The position numbers were made by a program, and so were the translations under genes. A DNA stretch of 64,000 nt from Rhodanobacteraceae bacterium (GTDB lineage Bacteria > Pseudomonadota > Gammaproteobacteria > Xanthomonadales > Rhodanobacteraceae). The notes beneath the pieces are model-generated. The model was not told where the DNA came from. It saw nothing but the letters and a program-made list of their open reading frames with translations, and searched no databases. Where the stretch lies: assembly GCA_003142815.1 (NCBI GenBank), contig PLNP01000055.1:1-64000 (forward strand), in the 5' to 3' direction. This document shows positions 34,120-44,613 of this stretch, in pieces. Position 1 is the first letter of the stretch, and every line of letters starts with the position of its first letter.

Positions 34120-35515
34120 CCTGCGCCGACGGCTGCTGACGATCCTCGCGATCCCGATGGCGTTGGCGTGGCTCGCCAGCGGCGCGCTGATCTATGTGCT
34201 CGCGCTGCATTACGTGAACATCAACTACGACCGCTCGCTGGCGGACAGCGCGCGCGCGTTGGAACGCATGATCCGCAGCGATGCAGGCCTTCGCGAACTG
34301 AGTCCGCAGGCGCGCATCCTGATGGAGTACGACTCGAGCGATCCGAGTTACTACGCAGTGCGCAGCCTGCACCATGGCATGCTCGCGTCGAACCTGGAAC
34401 TGCCTGTCCCCGATTCCGTGCCCGCGCTGACGGCACCGCCGCAACTGGATTCGCTGAAGCTCGGCGGGCGCTCGCTACGCATGGCCTCGCTGGCGATTGC
34501 CGGGGCGGATGCCAACGACACGATCATCCTCTCGGTCGCCGAAACCCTGCACGAGCGGCACGCGCTGGCGCGCGATATCCTGGTTGGCGCGCTGCCGATC
34601 GTGCTCGTATTGATCGCACTCGTTTTGGTGCTGGTCTGGTTCGGTGTCAGTCGCGGCCTGCGCTTGCTCGATCCGCTCGCCGACCAGATCGCTGCGCGCC
34701 GTGCTCGCGATCTCTCGCCGTTGGATCAGAGCGTCGTGCCGGTCGAGATCCGGCCGCTGACGCAGACGATCGATGCCTTGTTCGCGCGCCTGCGCGAGCT
34801 GCTCGACCTGCAGGAGCGCTTCATCGCCGATGCTGCGCACCAATTGCGCACGCCGCTCGCGGGCCTGCGCTTGCAGGCCGAGCGCGCCCTGGCCGACCCG
34901 CGGCCGGAGAGCGTGCGCGACGCGCTGATTCATGTCGAACGGCTGTCCGCCGGCGCCGGACGCGCGGCCGGCCAGCTGCTCGCGCTCGCGCGTGCGCAGA
35001 CCTCAAACGAGAACGATTCGCCGGACTGCGTGGTCGATCTCGCACGGCTCACCCGCGACTACATTGGCGAACGCGTGCCTGGCGCGCTCGCCACGCACGT
35101 CGATCTCGGTTACGAAGGGCCGACCCAGGGCGCCGAAGTCAGCGGCGATGCGGTGATGCTGCGCGAGGCGCTGGTCAACCTTATCGACAATGCGCTCAAC
35201 TACGCGGGCGAGAATGGCACGGTCACGGTTTCGATCACCAACGAAGTGCACACCATTGCACTCGCGGTCGAGGATTCGGGTGCCGGCGTCGCCCAGGAAT
35301 GGTGGCCGCGCATGGGTGAACGATTCTTCCGTCCGCCCGGCAGCCGACGCGGTGGCTCCGGGCTCGGTCTCGCCATCGTCAGGCGCATCGCCGACCGGCA
35401 CGGCGCGGTAGTCGTCTTCGATCGCGGCCGCGATGGCCTCGGCTTGCGCGTGACCCTGCGCTTCAGCGCGCTAGCGCGCGCGGAAACTCAATCCCAGCGG
35501 TCGTCACGCGTATAG
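34067..35515 (+). CDS. sensor histidine kinase (QseC/TctE type)
   Basis: A 482-residue kinase. Membrane helices at about 23-48 and 173-193 flank a periplasmic domain of about 120 residues. The HisKA motif is 'DAAHQLRTPLAGLRLQAERA' (His258) and the HATPase shows 'LVNLIDNALNY', 'VEDSGAGV' and 'GGSGLGLAIVRRI'. ATG 34067 is preferred because GAGGGG precedes it; the frame is open upstream to 33980. The first ~17 residues come from the inverted-repeat element and are atypical. Its 3' end overlaps the convergent Rieske gene by 28 bases. Confidence 0.9.
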   Translation: MSDNAVAARKVSAAQAPSLRRRLLTILAIPMALAWLASGALIYVLALHYVNINYDRSLADSARALERMIRSDAGLRELSPQARILMEYDSSDPSYYAVRSLHHGMLASNLELPVPDSVPALTAPPQLDSLKLGGRSLRMASLAIAGADANDTIILSVAETLHERHALARDILVGALPIVLVLIALVLVLVWFGVSRGLRLLDPLADQIAARRARDLSPLDQSVVPVEIRPLTQTIDALFARLRELLDLQERFIADAAHQLRTPLAGLRLQAERALADPRPESVRDALIHVERLSAGAGRAAGQLLALARAQTSNENDSPDCVVDLARLTRDYIGERVPGALATHVDLGYEGPTQGAEVSGDAVMLREALVNLIDNALNYAGENGTVTVSITNEVHTIALAVEDSGAGVAQEWWPRMGERFFRPPGSRRGGSGLGLAIVRRIADRHGAVVVFDRGRDGLGLRVTLRFSALARAETQSQRSSRV

Positions 35516-35808
35516 ACAGTTCCGTCGTCGACCTTGACCGGAAACTTCGCGGTCGGTTCGTATGCCGGCGGACACAGGACCGCGCCACTGCGGATGTCGA
35601 AGCGCGAACCATGTCGAGGACATTCGATTTCGTAGCCTTCGATGATTCCACCGGTCAACTCGCCACCATCGTGCGTGCACACGTCCGCAATCGCGTACAG
35701 CTCGCCGTCAATGTTGAACACCGCGATCGGCGTGTCGCCGTCGTAGACGTTGCGGTATTCGCCTGGGAGCAGCTCGTAGGTCGTGCAGACGCGAATCCAG
35801 TCAGCCAT
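35488..35808 (-). CDS. Rieske [2Fe-2S] ferredoxin
   Basis: A 106-residue protein with Cys44/His46 in 'VCTHDGG' and Cys63/His66 in 'ECPRHGSRF', the full Rieske ligand set. Homologues are annotated as non-haem iron oxygenase ferredoxin subunits and are often placed within or after suf operons of Lysobacterales; here the gene is downstream of sufS. It could be an electron donor or an Fe-S assembly accessory. AGAGGAG precedes the ATG. It is convergent with the kinase gene. Confidence 0.9.
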   Translation of the reverse strand: MADWIRVCTTYELLPGEYRNVYDGDTPIAVFNIDGELYAIADVCTHDGGELTGGIIEGYEIECPRHGSRFDIRSGAVLCPPAYEPTAKFPVKVDDGTVYTRDDRWD

Positions 35809-35897
35809 CGGGACTCCTCTGAAAAGCGGCTTCGAAAGCACCTTCAGCGGTTCGCGCTGATGCTTCGAGAGACATCACGAACCTTTGGCCCGCGGTA

Positions 35898-35928
35898 TTC
35901 GTCCTTCGATACCTCAGGACGAACGGCC
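35898..35928. repeat. extragenic hairpin (ctgaggtatcgaa family)
   Basis: TTCGTCCTTCGATACCTCAG is followed by GACGAACGG, forming a short inverted repeat. Related copies lie at about 33168-33196 and 50658-50689. Confidence 0.55.
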
Positions 35929-35947
35929 CCTGAAAATGCTTCTAGCC

Positions 35948-36013
35948 CAGTGACTTCACCAGCACCTCGCAGCGCAGATCATCGCGCTTCGGAATGCCGA
36001 AGCGTTCGTCGCC
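35948..36013. repeat. 66-bp direct repeat, copy 1 (duplicated acetyltransferase 3' end)
   Basis: Identical to 36079-36144 except for three bases. Read on the minus strand it encodes the acetyltransferase C-terminus and would end at a TAG one codon past the present end. It may be the ancestral gene end. Confidence 0.85.
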
Positions 36014-36023
36014 TGCTTCCACT

Positions 36024-36062
36024 CCCTCTCCCCGCTTGCGGGGAGAGGGTTGGGGTGAGGGG
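36024..36062. repeat. CCCTCTCCCCGC hairpin repeat
   Basis: CCCTCTCCCCGC and GCGGGGAGAGGG form a perfect hairpin around TT, followed by TTGGGGTGAGGGG. This is a widespread extragenic repeat type. It sits between the two 66-bp copies and probably arrived with the duplication. Confidence 0.75.
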
Positions 36063-36075
36063 CAACGCGTTCGGT

Positions 36076-36618
36076 TCACAGTGACTTCACCAGCACCTCG
36101 AAGCGCAGATCATCACACTTCGGAATGCCGAAGCGTTCGTCGCCATACGGAAACGGTTTGTACACACCGGTGCGCCGATAGCCGCGCCGCTCGTACCACG
36201 CAATCAATTCGTCGCGGATCGAGATCACCGTCATCTGCATTTCGCCGCAGTGCCATTCGTCGCGCGCGATGCGTTCGGCCTCGGCAAGCATCGCGCGGCC
36301 GACGCCGCCGCCCTGCTGGGCCGGTCGCACCGAGAACATGCCGAAATAGCCGGCCGTATCAAGTTTCTCGACATGCGCGCAGGCAAGCAGCACGCCGTCG
36401 GATTCGGCGAGCAGGACAATGCTGCCCGGCCTTGCGATCAATTCAGAAACTGCGGCCGCATCCGTGCGTCGGCCGCCAAGCATGTCGGCTTCGGTGGTCC
36501 AGCCCTGCTTGCTGGCCTCGCCGCGATACGCCGACTCGACCAGTACGACAGTCGCGTCGATATCGCTGGATCTTGCGGCGCGAAATGCAAGTCGGGCGGG
36601 TTCGGCGATTGCGTTCAT
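36076..36618 (-). CDS. GNAT acetyltransferase
   Basis: A 180-residue GNAT protein. Acetyl-CoA-binding motif A is 'YFGMFSVRPAQQGGGVGRAM', and 'LIAWYERRGYRRTGVYKPFP' is the C-terminal motif B. It lies 65 bases downstream of sufS and could share its transcript. The last 22 codons are duplicated at 35948-36013, so the present C-terminus was probably regenerated by the duplication. Substrate unknown. Confidence 0.88.
   Translation of the reverse strand: MNAIAEPARLAFRAARSSDIDATVVLVESAYRGEASKQGWTTEADMLGGRRTDAAAVSELIARPGSIVLLAESDGVLLACAHVEKLDTAGYFGMFSVRPAQQGGGVGRAMLAEAERIARDEWHCGEMQMTVISIRDELIAWYERRGYRRTGVYKPFPYGDERFGIPKCDDLRFEVLVKSL
36079..36144. repeat. 66-bp direct repeat, copy 2
   Basis: In-frame 3' end of the acetyltransferase gene. 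Differs from copy 1 at three positions; distance between copies is 131 bases. Confidence 0.85.
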
Positions 36619-36683
36619 GCGGACTCCATGCGTGCATCGGTCCTGTTTGATTCACCGTCTCCGGAGCCCGCATGCGCGATACG

Positions 36684-37931
36684 TCACGCGAGCAACTTGC
36701 GCACTTTCTGGATCGCTTCGACGAAGCGGTCGACCTCGTCGTGCGTGTTGTAGAACGCGAGTGACGCACGCACGGTCGCCGGCACGCCGTAGAACTGCAT
36801 CAGCGGATGCGCGCAATGATGGCCAGAGCGCACTGCGACGCCTTCGTAGTCGAGCAGAGTCGCGAGATCGTGCGCGTGTGCGCCTTCAATCAGGAACGAG
36901 ATCACCGCGGTCTTGTGCCCGGCCTCGCCGAAGATGCGCAGACCCGGAATCGCCTTCAGCGCGTGCGTCGCGTGGTCGAGCAGCGCGTGCTCATAGGTGC
37001 CGATGCGATCGCGACCGACCGATTCCACGTAGTCGATCGCCGCGCCAAGCCCGACGAAGCCCGCGATGTTTGGCGTGCCGGCCTCGAACCGATGCGGCGG
37101 ATCGGCGAAGGTGGTCTTCTCGAAACGGACCTCGCGGATCATCTCGCCGCCACCAAAAAACGGCGGCATGTCGCGCAGCAGTTCCTTGCGTGCCCACAGC
37201 GCGCCGGTGCCGGTCGGGCCATACAGCTTGTGTCCGGTCAGCGCGTAGAAGTCGCAACCGAGCGCGCGCATGTCGATCGGCAGATGCGGCGCGGCCTGCG
37301 AGCCGTCGACCAGCAGCGGGATGCCGCGCCGACGCGTCGCGCGCGCGAGTTCGGCGATTGGATTGATCGTACCGAGCACATTCGAGACATGGGCCACCGC
37401 GGCAAGCTTGACGCTCGGCGTCAACAGATCAATAAAACGTTCGACGATCAGTTCGCCGCGCTCGCTGATCGGCGCGATCTTCAGCTTCGCCCCCGTTCGC
37501 TCGCAGACGAGCTGCCACGGCACGATGTTCGCGTGATGCTCCATCGTCGTGACCAGGATCTCGTCATCGGGCTTGAGGCGCGGCAACGCGTAGCTGTACG
37601 CGACCAGGTTGATCGCCTGCGTGGTGCCGCTGGTTAGCACGATCTCGTTGCGCGAGGGTGCGTTGATGAAGCGTGCGAGCTTGTCGCGCGTCGCCTCGTA
37701 TGCGGCGGTCGCTTCCTCGCCGAGCTGGTGCACTGCGCGCGCGACGTTCGCATTGCTCTCGCGATAGAAGCGGTCCACCGCCTCGATCACGACAAGCGGC
37801 TTCTGCGTGGTGTTCGCGTTGTCGAAATAGATCAGCGGCTTGTCATGCACTTTGCGCGCAAGCAGCGGAAAGTCCGCGCGGACACGCTCCACGTCGAAGC
37901 GGCCAGTCCGATCGTGCGGCATTGCATTCAT
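36684..37931 (-). CDS. sufS: SufS cysteine desulfurase
   Basis: A 415-residue PLP enzyme that strips sulfur from cysteine for Fe-S assembly. Lys235 lies in 'LTGHKLYGPTG' and the persulfide Cys373 in 'RSGHHCAHPL'. 'YFDNANTTQKP' replaces the usual DNAATTQKP. The start overlaps sufD by four bases (ATGA). No sufE or sufU is seen, so the sulfur-transfer partner is elsewhere. Confidence 0.95.
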   Translation of the reverse strand: MNAMPHDRTGRFDVERVRADFPLLARKVHDKPLIYFDNANTTQKPLVVIEAVDRFYRESNANVARAVHQLGEEATAAYEATRDKLARFINAPSRNEIVLTSGTTQAINLVAYSYALPRLKPDDEILVTTMEHHANIVPWQLVCERTGAKLKIAPISERGELIVERFIDLLTPSVKLAAVAHVSNVLGTINPIAELARATRRRGIPLLVDGSQAAPHLPIDMRALGCDFYALTGHKLYGPTGTGALWARKELLRDMPPFFGGGEMIREVRFEKTTFADPPHRFEAGTPNIAGFVGLGAAIDYVESVGRDRIGTYEHALLDHATHALKAIPGLRIFGEAGHKTAVISFLIEGAHAHDLATLLDYEGVAVRSGHHCAHPLMQFYGVPATVRASLAFYNTHDEVDRFVEAIQKVRKLLA

Positions 37932-39241
37932 GCGGCGGCCCCCGCCTGTGGGAGGCGCGTCGCAAGCAGCGCTTCCAGATGCGCACGCAATGGCGTGGGC
38001 GCCAGGTCGGCGAACATCGCGTTGCAGAACGCACCGACCAGCACTCTTCGCGCGATGTCCAGCGGTATTCCGCGCGAGCGCAGATAGAACAGCGCGCGCT
38101 CGTCGAGCTGGCCGACCGTCGCGCCATGCGCGGCCTTCACTTCGTCGGCGTAGATTTCAAGGGCCGGCTGCGTATCGATCTCGGCCTGCGGCGAGAGCAG
38201 CAGGTTCTTGTTGCTGAGCTGCGCGTCGGCGCCATCCGCACCCTGGGCGACGGTGATCGCGCCGTGGAACACGCCGCGTGCGCGCTGGTCGGCGACACCG
38301 CGCCAAGCGATGTCGCTGGCGGTGTCGCGTGCAGCGTGGGTCACGACGAGATGCGTGTCCGCATGCTGGCGGCCGCGCAACGCGAATACGCCGCGCGACA
38401 CGAAGCGCGCACCGCGTCCGGCAAGGTCGACACAGAGATCGTGCCGCATCGTCTGCGCACCAGCCTCGATCGTGTGCATGGACAGCATCGCATCGCTATC
38501 GATTCGGAAGCCGTTGCGCCGGATCAAGGTCGTCGCTGCCGCCGCATCCTGGATCTGCACCAGATCGAGCCGCGCGCCGGCTGCCAGCGCGTAGTGCGCA
38601 ACAAGGTTGCCCAGATGCGCATTCGCGCTCGCGGCGACGTGATGCTCGATCAGCCGCAACGATGCGCCTGCACCGATCTCGATCAGCGCGTGCAGTTGCC
38701 AGGCGACATCCGCTTCGGCGGCGGCGCCGGCAAAGACCAGATGCACCGGCTCGTCGATGTGCACACCAGCGGCGACGCGCAGGACCAGACCAGGGCCCGC
38801 CAGCGCGACGTTCAAGCGCACGAACGCTTCGGCGCGCGATTCCGCGCTGTCCGCATCGCGATCGCGCGCGAGTGGCAGTGATGCGGCTCCATCGTCAGCG
38901 AACGATGTGACCAATCCATCGAGCACCGGCAGCGTCGAGAGGTCGGCGCGAAATGCACCGTTCACGAACACCAGACGCGCGCCGTCGATACCGGGCAGCT
39001 TGAACGCACCGGCATCGACCGCGCGTGTCGCGACATCGACATCACCGTTCGCGTAGCGGCGCTGTTCCAGCGCGCGCAAACTGGTGTACTTCCACGCTTC
39101 GTCGCGTGCGCGCGGCAAACCATCACGCAGCACGGCATGCGCCGAGGCGTGTCGCGCGGCAGCCGCGGCTGCGGGCACGCCTGCTTCTGCGGCGCGCAGT
39201 GCGTCTTCGTCGAGCAGGGATTCGAGCAGCGCACTCGCCAT
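37928..39241 (-). CDS. sufD: SufD Fe-S scaffold subunit
   Basis: A 437-residue protein of the SufB/SufD beta-helix family, with 'DEAWKYTSLRALEQ' at the N-terminus and 'LYADEVKAAHGATVGQLDER'-type ending (seen as 'EIYADEVKAAHGATVGQLD'). 'ALFYLRSRGI' is the conserved C-terminal helix with the SufB/D interface His. It partners SufB and SufC in the SufBC2D complex. Start 39241 chosen over 39349, whose extra residues are Arg/Ser-rich; the gene begins one base after the sufC stop. Confidence 0.93.
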   Translation of the reverse strand: MASALLESLLDEDALRAAEAGVPAAAAAARHASAHAVLRDGLPRARDEAWKYTSLRALEQRRYANGDVDVATRAVDAGAFKLPGIDGARLVFVNGAFRADLSTLPVLDGLVTSFADDGAASLPLARDRDADSAESRAEAFVRLNVALAGPGLVLRVAAGVHIDEPVHLVFAGAAAEADVAWQLHALIEIGAGASLRLIEHHVAASANAHLGNLVAHYALAAGARLDLVQIQDAAAATTLIRRNGFRIDSDAMLSMHTIEAGAQTMRHDLCVDLAGRGARFVSRGVFALRGRQHADTHLVVTHAARDTASDIAWRGVADQRARGVFHGAITVAQGADGADAQLSNKNLLLSPQAEIDTQPALEIYADEVKAAHGATVGQLDERALFYLRSRGIPLDIARRVLVGAFCNAMFADLAPTPLRAHLEALLATRLPQAGAAA

Positions 39242-39242
39242 C

Positions 39243-40004
<762 letters not shown>

Positions 40005-40427
40005 TTTGTTCTTCCGTACGGTGGGACGCAGCGCCGAAGGCGCGAGTCCCACCAGTTCAGTGGCAGCGACTTCATGGTGGGGCCCGCCGCTTGCGCGGCT
40101 GCGTCCCACCCTACCTACCTATCAATTCCTCTTCACTTGCCGCTGCTGCTTCGCGCCGTTCTTCCACTCTCGCCAAGATTCAAAGAAGGCGTCATGAAGC
40201 ATCTCGTTTCCCCGGCATCTTCGGCAGTAGGCTGGATACGCAGCCCCATCCAATCGCTGATTGGAAATTGCTCAGGGTCGCCTACACCATCGATGAGGCA
40301 AAAGGTGTGGAAGAACTGGCTGCCCGTGCATCGACAATCAGCTTGAAGAGCCACTCCGCTGCTCCGGGCTGAGCTGGAGGTGGTGAAGTGCTTCACGTTC
40401 GACATCAGTCAACTTCTCGTCCGGCGG
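40005..40427. other. long gap inside the suf operon, repeats and possible decayed sequence
   Basis: About 420 bases. Two hairpins occur at 40018-40051 (GGTGGGAC...GTCCCACC) and 40078-40112 (GGTGGGGC...GCGTCCCACC), of the cccaccctac family. Further along, short protein-like stretches on both strands lack usable starts, which may be relics of an inactivated gene. No gene can be supported. Confidence 0.55.
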
Positions 40428-40546
40428 CTAGGTGATGCCGAGGGGTGATAAAGCTGACCCAATTCCGGACAGTGCGGATCGTGCGGCATCCTCGATCTGC
40501 GCATGGATCTCCCAGAGGAGCGCATCAATAGTTTCATCGCGTCCAC

Positions 40547-40550
<4 letters not shown>
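40428..40550 (-). CDS. small ORF coupled to sufB
   Basis: A 40-codon frame beginning '[20 protein letters not shown]' and ending at a TAG. Its ATG overlaps the sufB stop as ATGA, so it would be translated by coupling if real. No known suf subunit matches. A protein-like stretch continues in another frame just downstream ('DEKLTDVEREALHHLQL'), so it may be the frameshifted remnant of a longer gene. Confidence 0.3.
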
Positions 40551-42043
<1,493 letters not shown>

Positions 42044-42068
42044 CAGTTGACTTGCTTCCTTATTGATC

Positions 42069-42168
42069 CGGCACTCAAAGTTCGAGTGCCTTCCACTTGC
42101 CCTCCCCTGCCCCAGCGGGGGAGGGCAAGGGTGGGGGATTGATTCGGTCGATTTGAATCTGAATTTTT
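42069..42168 (-). repeat. dispersed ~105-bp repeat, copy C (inverted)
   Basis: Reverse complement aligns with copy B (32012-32131): CAATCCCCCACCCTTGCCCT, the CGCTGGGGCAGGGGAGGGCA segment and the CACTCGAACTTTGAGTG hairpin are in the same order. It lies between the Rrf2 gene and sufB and so may affect suf expression. Confidence 0.8.
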
Positions 42169-42182
42169 CCTAACCATACGGT

Positions 42183-42629
42183 TCACGCCGTCGCCACACG
42201 CAACGGAATCGTCGCGCCGCGCTTCGGCGGCGGCTTCACCATGTCGGCCAACGTCACGCTTTCAAGCGCGCCCGCGATCGCCTGGTTGATGCGCTGCCAA
42301 TTCACGCGCACGCCACAGTGCGGCTCGTGATCGCACAGGCCCGCATGCGCGCTGCATTCGGTCATCCCGATCGGCCCTTCCATCGCGATCACGATGTCGG
42401 CGATCGAAATGCGCTGTGGCGTACGCGTGAGCCGGTAGCCGCCATTGATGCCGCGCGTCGATACGACCAGACCCGCCTGTGCGAGTTGCTTGAGCAGCTT
42501 GCTGACCGTTGGCACTTCGAGCCGCGCGCGCTCGGCCAGACACTGCGCGCTGAGCACGCCATCGCCAGTATCAACCAGGCAGGTCATCACGATGGTCGCG
42601 TAATCGGTGAGTTTGCTGACGCGGAGCAT
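42183..42629 (-). CDS. Rrf2-family SUF regulator
   Basis: A 148-residue winged-helix protein of the IscR/Rrf2 family. 'MLRVSKLTDYATIVM' starts the family and three cysteines, Cys92, Cys99 and Cys105, are spaced as [2Fe-2S] ligands. It would sense Fe-S supply and control the suf genes, as in SUF-operon regulators of this order. It is co-oriented 139 bases upstream of sufB. Confidence 0.92.
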   Translation of the reverse strand: MLRVSKLTDYATIVMTCLVDTGDGVLSAQCLAERARLEVPTVSKLLKQLAQAGLVVSTRGINGGYRLTRTPQRISIADIVIAMEGPIGMTECSAHAGLCDHEPHCGVRVNWQRINQAIAGALESVTLADMVKPPPKRGATIPLRVATA

Positions 42630-42684
42630 GGCGTTTCGAAGTCGCAGAGCGGCGGCAAGGAGCCACCCGAGATAATGAGCACCG

Positions 42685-42698
42685 AAATAGTACTATTT
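42685..42698. promoter_or_regulatory. candidate Rrf2 operator
   Basis: Perfect 14-bp palindrome AAATAGTACTATTT, 56 bases upstream of the Rrf2 start. Its TAGT/ACTA core is similar to IscR/Rrf2-type sites, which supports autoregulation. It also lies upstream of the divergent amgK. Confidence 0.55.
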
Positions 42699-42768
42699 AG
42701 CGCCGAACCGGTCAAACACCGCTTGCTGCTGCGCTAGACTTCCGCAGCCATCTCGATCAGGAATTGCA

Positions 42769-43824
42769 GTGTCTCCCACACCCGCCCGCATGGACGCGCT
42801 ACGCCGTTTTGCCGCCCTCGCACTCGCCGACAAACGTCTTTCGATCGAATCCGCTTCGGCCGACGCGAGCTTCCGCCGCTACTGGCGCATCAGCGGCGCG
42901 CACGGCGCACGCATCGTGATGGACGCACCGCCGGACAATGAGAACATCGAACCCTGGCTCGACATCGGCGCGCGCCTGCACGGCGCCGGACTGCACACGC
43001 CGGAGGTGTTTGCGGTCGACCGCGCGCAGGGCTTCGTGTTGATGGAGGACCTCGGCGCGCGCACGTACCTGCCCGAGTTGAGCGACATGACCGCGGATGC
43101 GCTCTACGCCGATGCGCTCGACGCGCTGCTGCGCATGCAGGCCGAGGCCGATGTCGCGGGCCTGCCTGCCTATGACCGCGAACGCCTCGTCACCGAGATG
43201 GAGTTGTTGCCGGAGTGGTTTCTCAAGCGCCATCTCGGATTCGTGCCGAGCTGCGAGGAATGGGACGTCACCGAGGCTGCTTTCACGTTCCTCGTGCACG
43301 CGGCGCTGGAACAGCCGCGCGCGTTCGTGCATCGCGATTTCCACAGTCGCAACCTGCTGATCGTCGACGACGCCAAGCCGGCGATCATCGCTCATGCACT
43401 CTTGAGCCCGGGAATCATAGATTTCCAGGACGCGCTCAGCGGACCGATCACCTACGACCTGGTTTCGCTGCTACGCGATTGCTACATCGAATGGGACGCC
43501 GGGCGCGTGGACGGCTGGGTGGAAAGCCATCGCCTGCGCCTGCGCCATGCGCACCTGATCGGGCCGGAGATCGACGCCGCACACTTCGGTCGCTGGTTCG
43601 ACCTGATGGGACTGCAACGCCACATCAAGGTGCTCGGCATCTTCTGCCGGCTCTGCTACCGCGACGGCAAGGCGCAGTATCTCGGTGACCTGGCGCTGGT
43701 GTGGCGCTACACGATCTCGGTGGCACGCCGCTATCCCGAGCTTGCGCAGTTCGTTGCGCTGCTCGAACGGGCGCTCGGTGGGCACGACATCACGCAGCCG
43801 CGCACGCAGGCGCCGGGGCCATGA
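42769..43824 (+). CDS. amgK: AmgK, N-acetylmuramate/N-acetylglucosamine anomeric kinase
   Basis: A 351-residue phosphotransferase of the APH fold. 'SADASFRRYWRI' is the nucleotide loop, 'VLMEDLGARTYL' the hinge, 'AFVHRDFHSRNLLI' the catalytic loop and 'GIIDFQDALSGPITYDLVSL' the metal loop. AmgK phosphorylates C1 of cell-wall-derived MurNAc/GlcNAc for recycling to UDP-MurNAc. It overlaps murU by four bases. Relative to homologues (from memory), about 10 residues appear inserted before 'GIIDFQD' (43381-43410); effect unknown. Confidence 0.9.
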   Translation: MSPTPARMDALRRFAALALADKRLSIESASADASFRRYWRISGAHGARIVMDAPPDNENIEPWLDIGARLHGAGLHTPEVFAVDRAQGFVLMEDLGARTYLPELSDMTADALYADALDALLRMQAEADVAGLPAYDRERLVTEMELLPEWFLKRHLGFVPSCEEWDVTEAAFTFLVHAALEQPRAFVHRDFHSRNLLIVDDAKPAIIAHALLSPGIIDFQDALSGPITYDLVSLLRDCYIEWDAGRVDGWVESHRLRLRHAHLIGPEIDAAHFGRWFDLMGLQRHIKVLGIFCRLCYRDGKAQYLGDLALVWRYTISVARRYPELAQFVALLERALGGHDITQPRTQAPGP

Positions 43825-44510
43825 TCCGTCGCGCCATGATTTTCTCCGCCGGCCGCGGCGAACGCATGCGGCCGTTGACCGACACCACGCCGAAGCCGCT
43901 GCTGCGCGTGGGCGACAAGAGGCTGATCGAACATCATCTTGAAAAACTCGCGGCGATCGGCGTCGAAGACGTCGTCATCAACACCTCGCACCTGGCCGAC
44001 CAGTTTCCGGCCGTGCTGGGCGACGGTACGCGTTGGCGCCTGCGTATCCACTACCGCTATGAAGGCCCGCAGCCGCTCGAAACCGGTGGCGGCATCAAGC
44101 ATGCGCTGGCGCTACTCGGCGATGCGCCGTTCATCGCAGTCAGCGCGGACATCGTCAGCGACTACGACTACGCGCGCCTGCCGGCCGAGCCGGACGGCCT
44201 GGCACACCTGGTCATGGTGCCGAATCCGGGTTTCCATCCGCGCGGCGATTTCTGGCTCGATGGGGCGCGTCTCAACGAGGACGGTGGCGGCGAACGGCTG
44301 ACCTTCGGGAACATCGGCGTGTACCGGCCGGAATTCGTTTGGGGCGAATCCGCGGCGCGCTTCAAGCTGCTGCCGATGTACCAGCGCGCGATGCAGGGCG
44401 GGCAGTTGAGCGGTGAGCGTTACGACGGATTCTGGCGCAATCTCAGCACGCCGCAGCAACTGGCCGAGCTCGATGCCGGCATACGGGATCGTCACCAACC
44501 ACCTTTGTAG
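43821..44510 (+). CDS. murU: MurU, MurNAc-1-P uridylyltransferase
   Basis: A 229-residue nucleotidyltransferase. 'AMIFSAGRGERMRPLTDTTP' with 'KPLLRVGDKRLIEHHL' are the UTP-binding glycine-rich and Lys motifs. 'FIAVSADIVSDYDY' supplies an acidic metal ligand. It makes UDP-MurNAc from MurNAc-1-P. With AmgK it bypasses de novo synthesis and gives intrinsic fosfomycin resistance in species with this pathway. ATG 43821 overlaps amgK. Confidence 0.93.
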   Translation: MIRRAMIFSAGRGERMRPLTDTTPKPLLRVGDKRLIEHHLEKLAAIGVEDVVINTSHLADQFPAVLGDGTRWRLRIHYRYEGPQPLETGGGIKHALALLGDAPFIAVSADIVSDYDYARLPAEPDGLAHLVMVPNPGFHPRGDFWLDGARLNEDGGGERLTFGNIGVYRPEFVWGESAARFKLLPMYQRAMQGGQLSGERYDGFWRNLSTPQQLAELDAGIRDRHQPPL

Positions 44511-44613
44511 CGGCACCGCCGCGACAGGCTTCCTCGCTCCGCGAAACAGCCGCGCTTGCAGCGCTTGCACTCTCTTCAGGTGCTCCTACAGAAACCTGGC
44601 TGCCGAACCGGAT

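Noticed and set aside
40133-40405. 90-codon frame in the suf gap
   Set aside because: Ser-rich and lacking family features; protein-like pieces are in other frames and broken.
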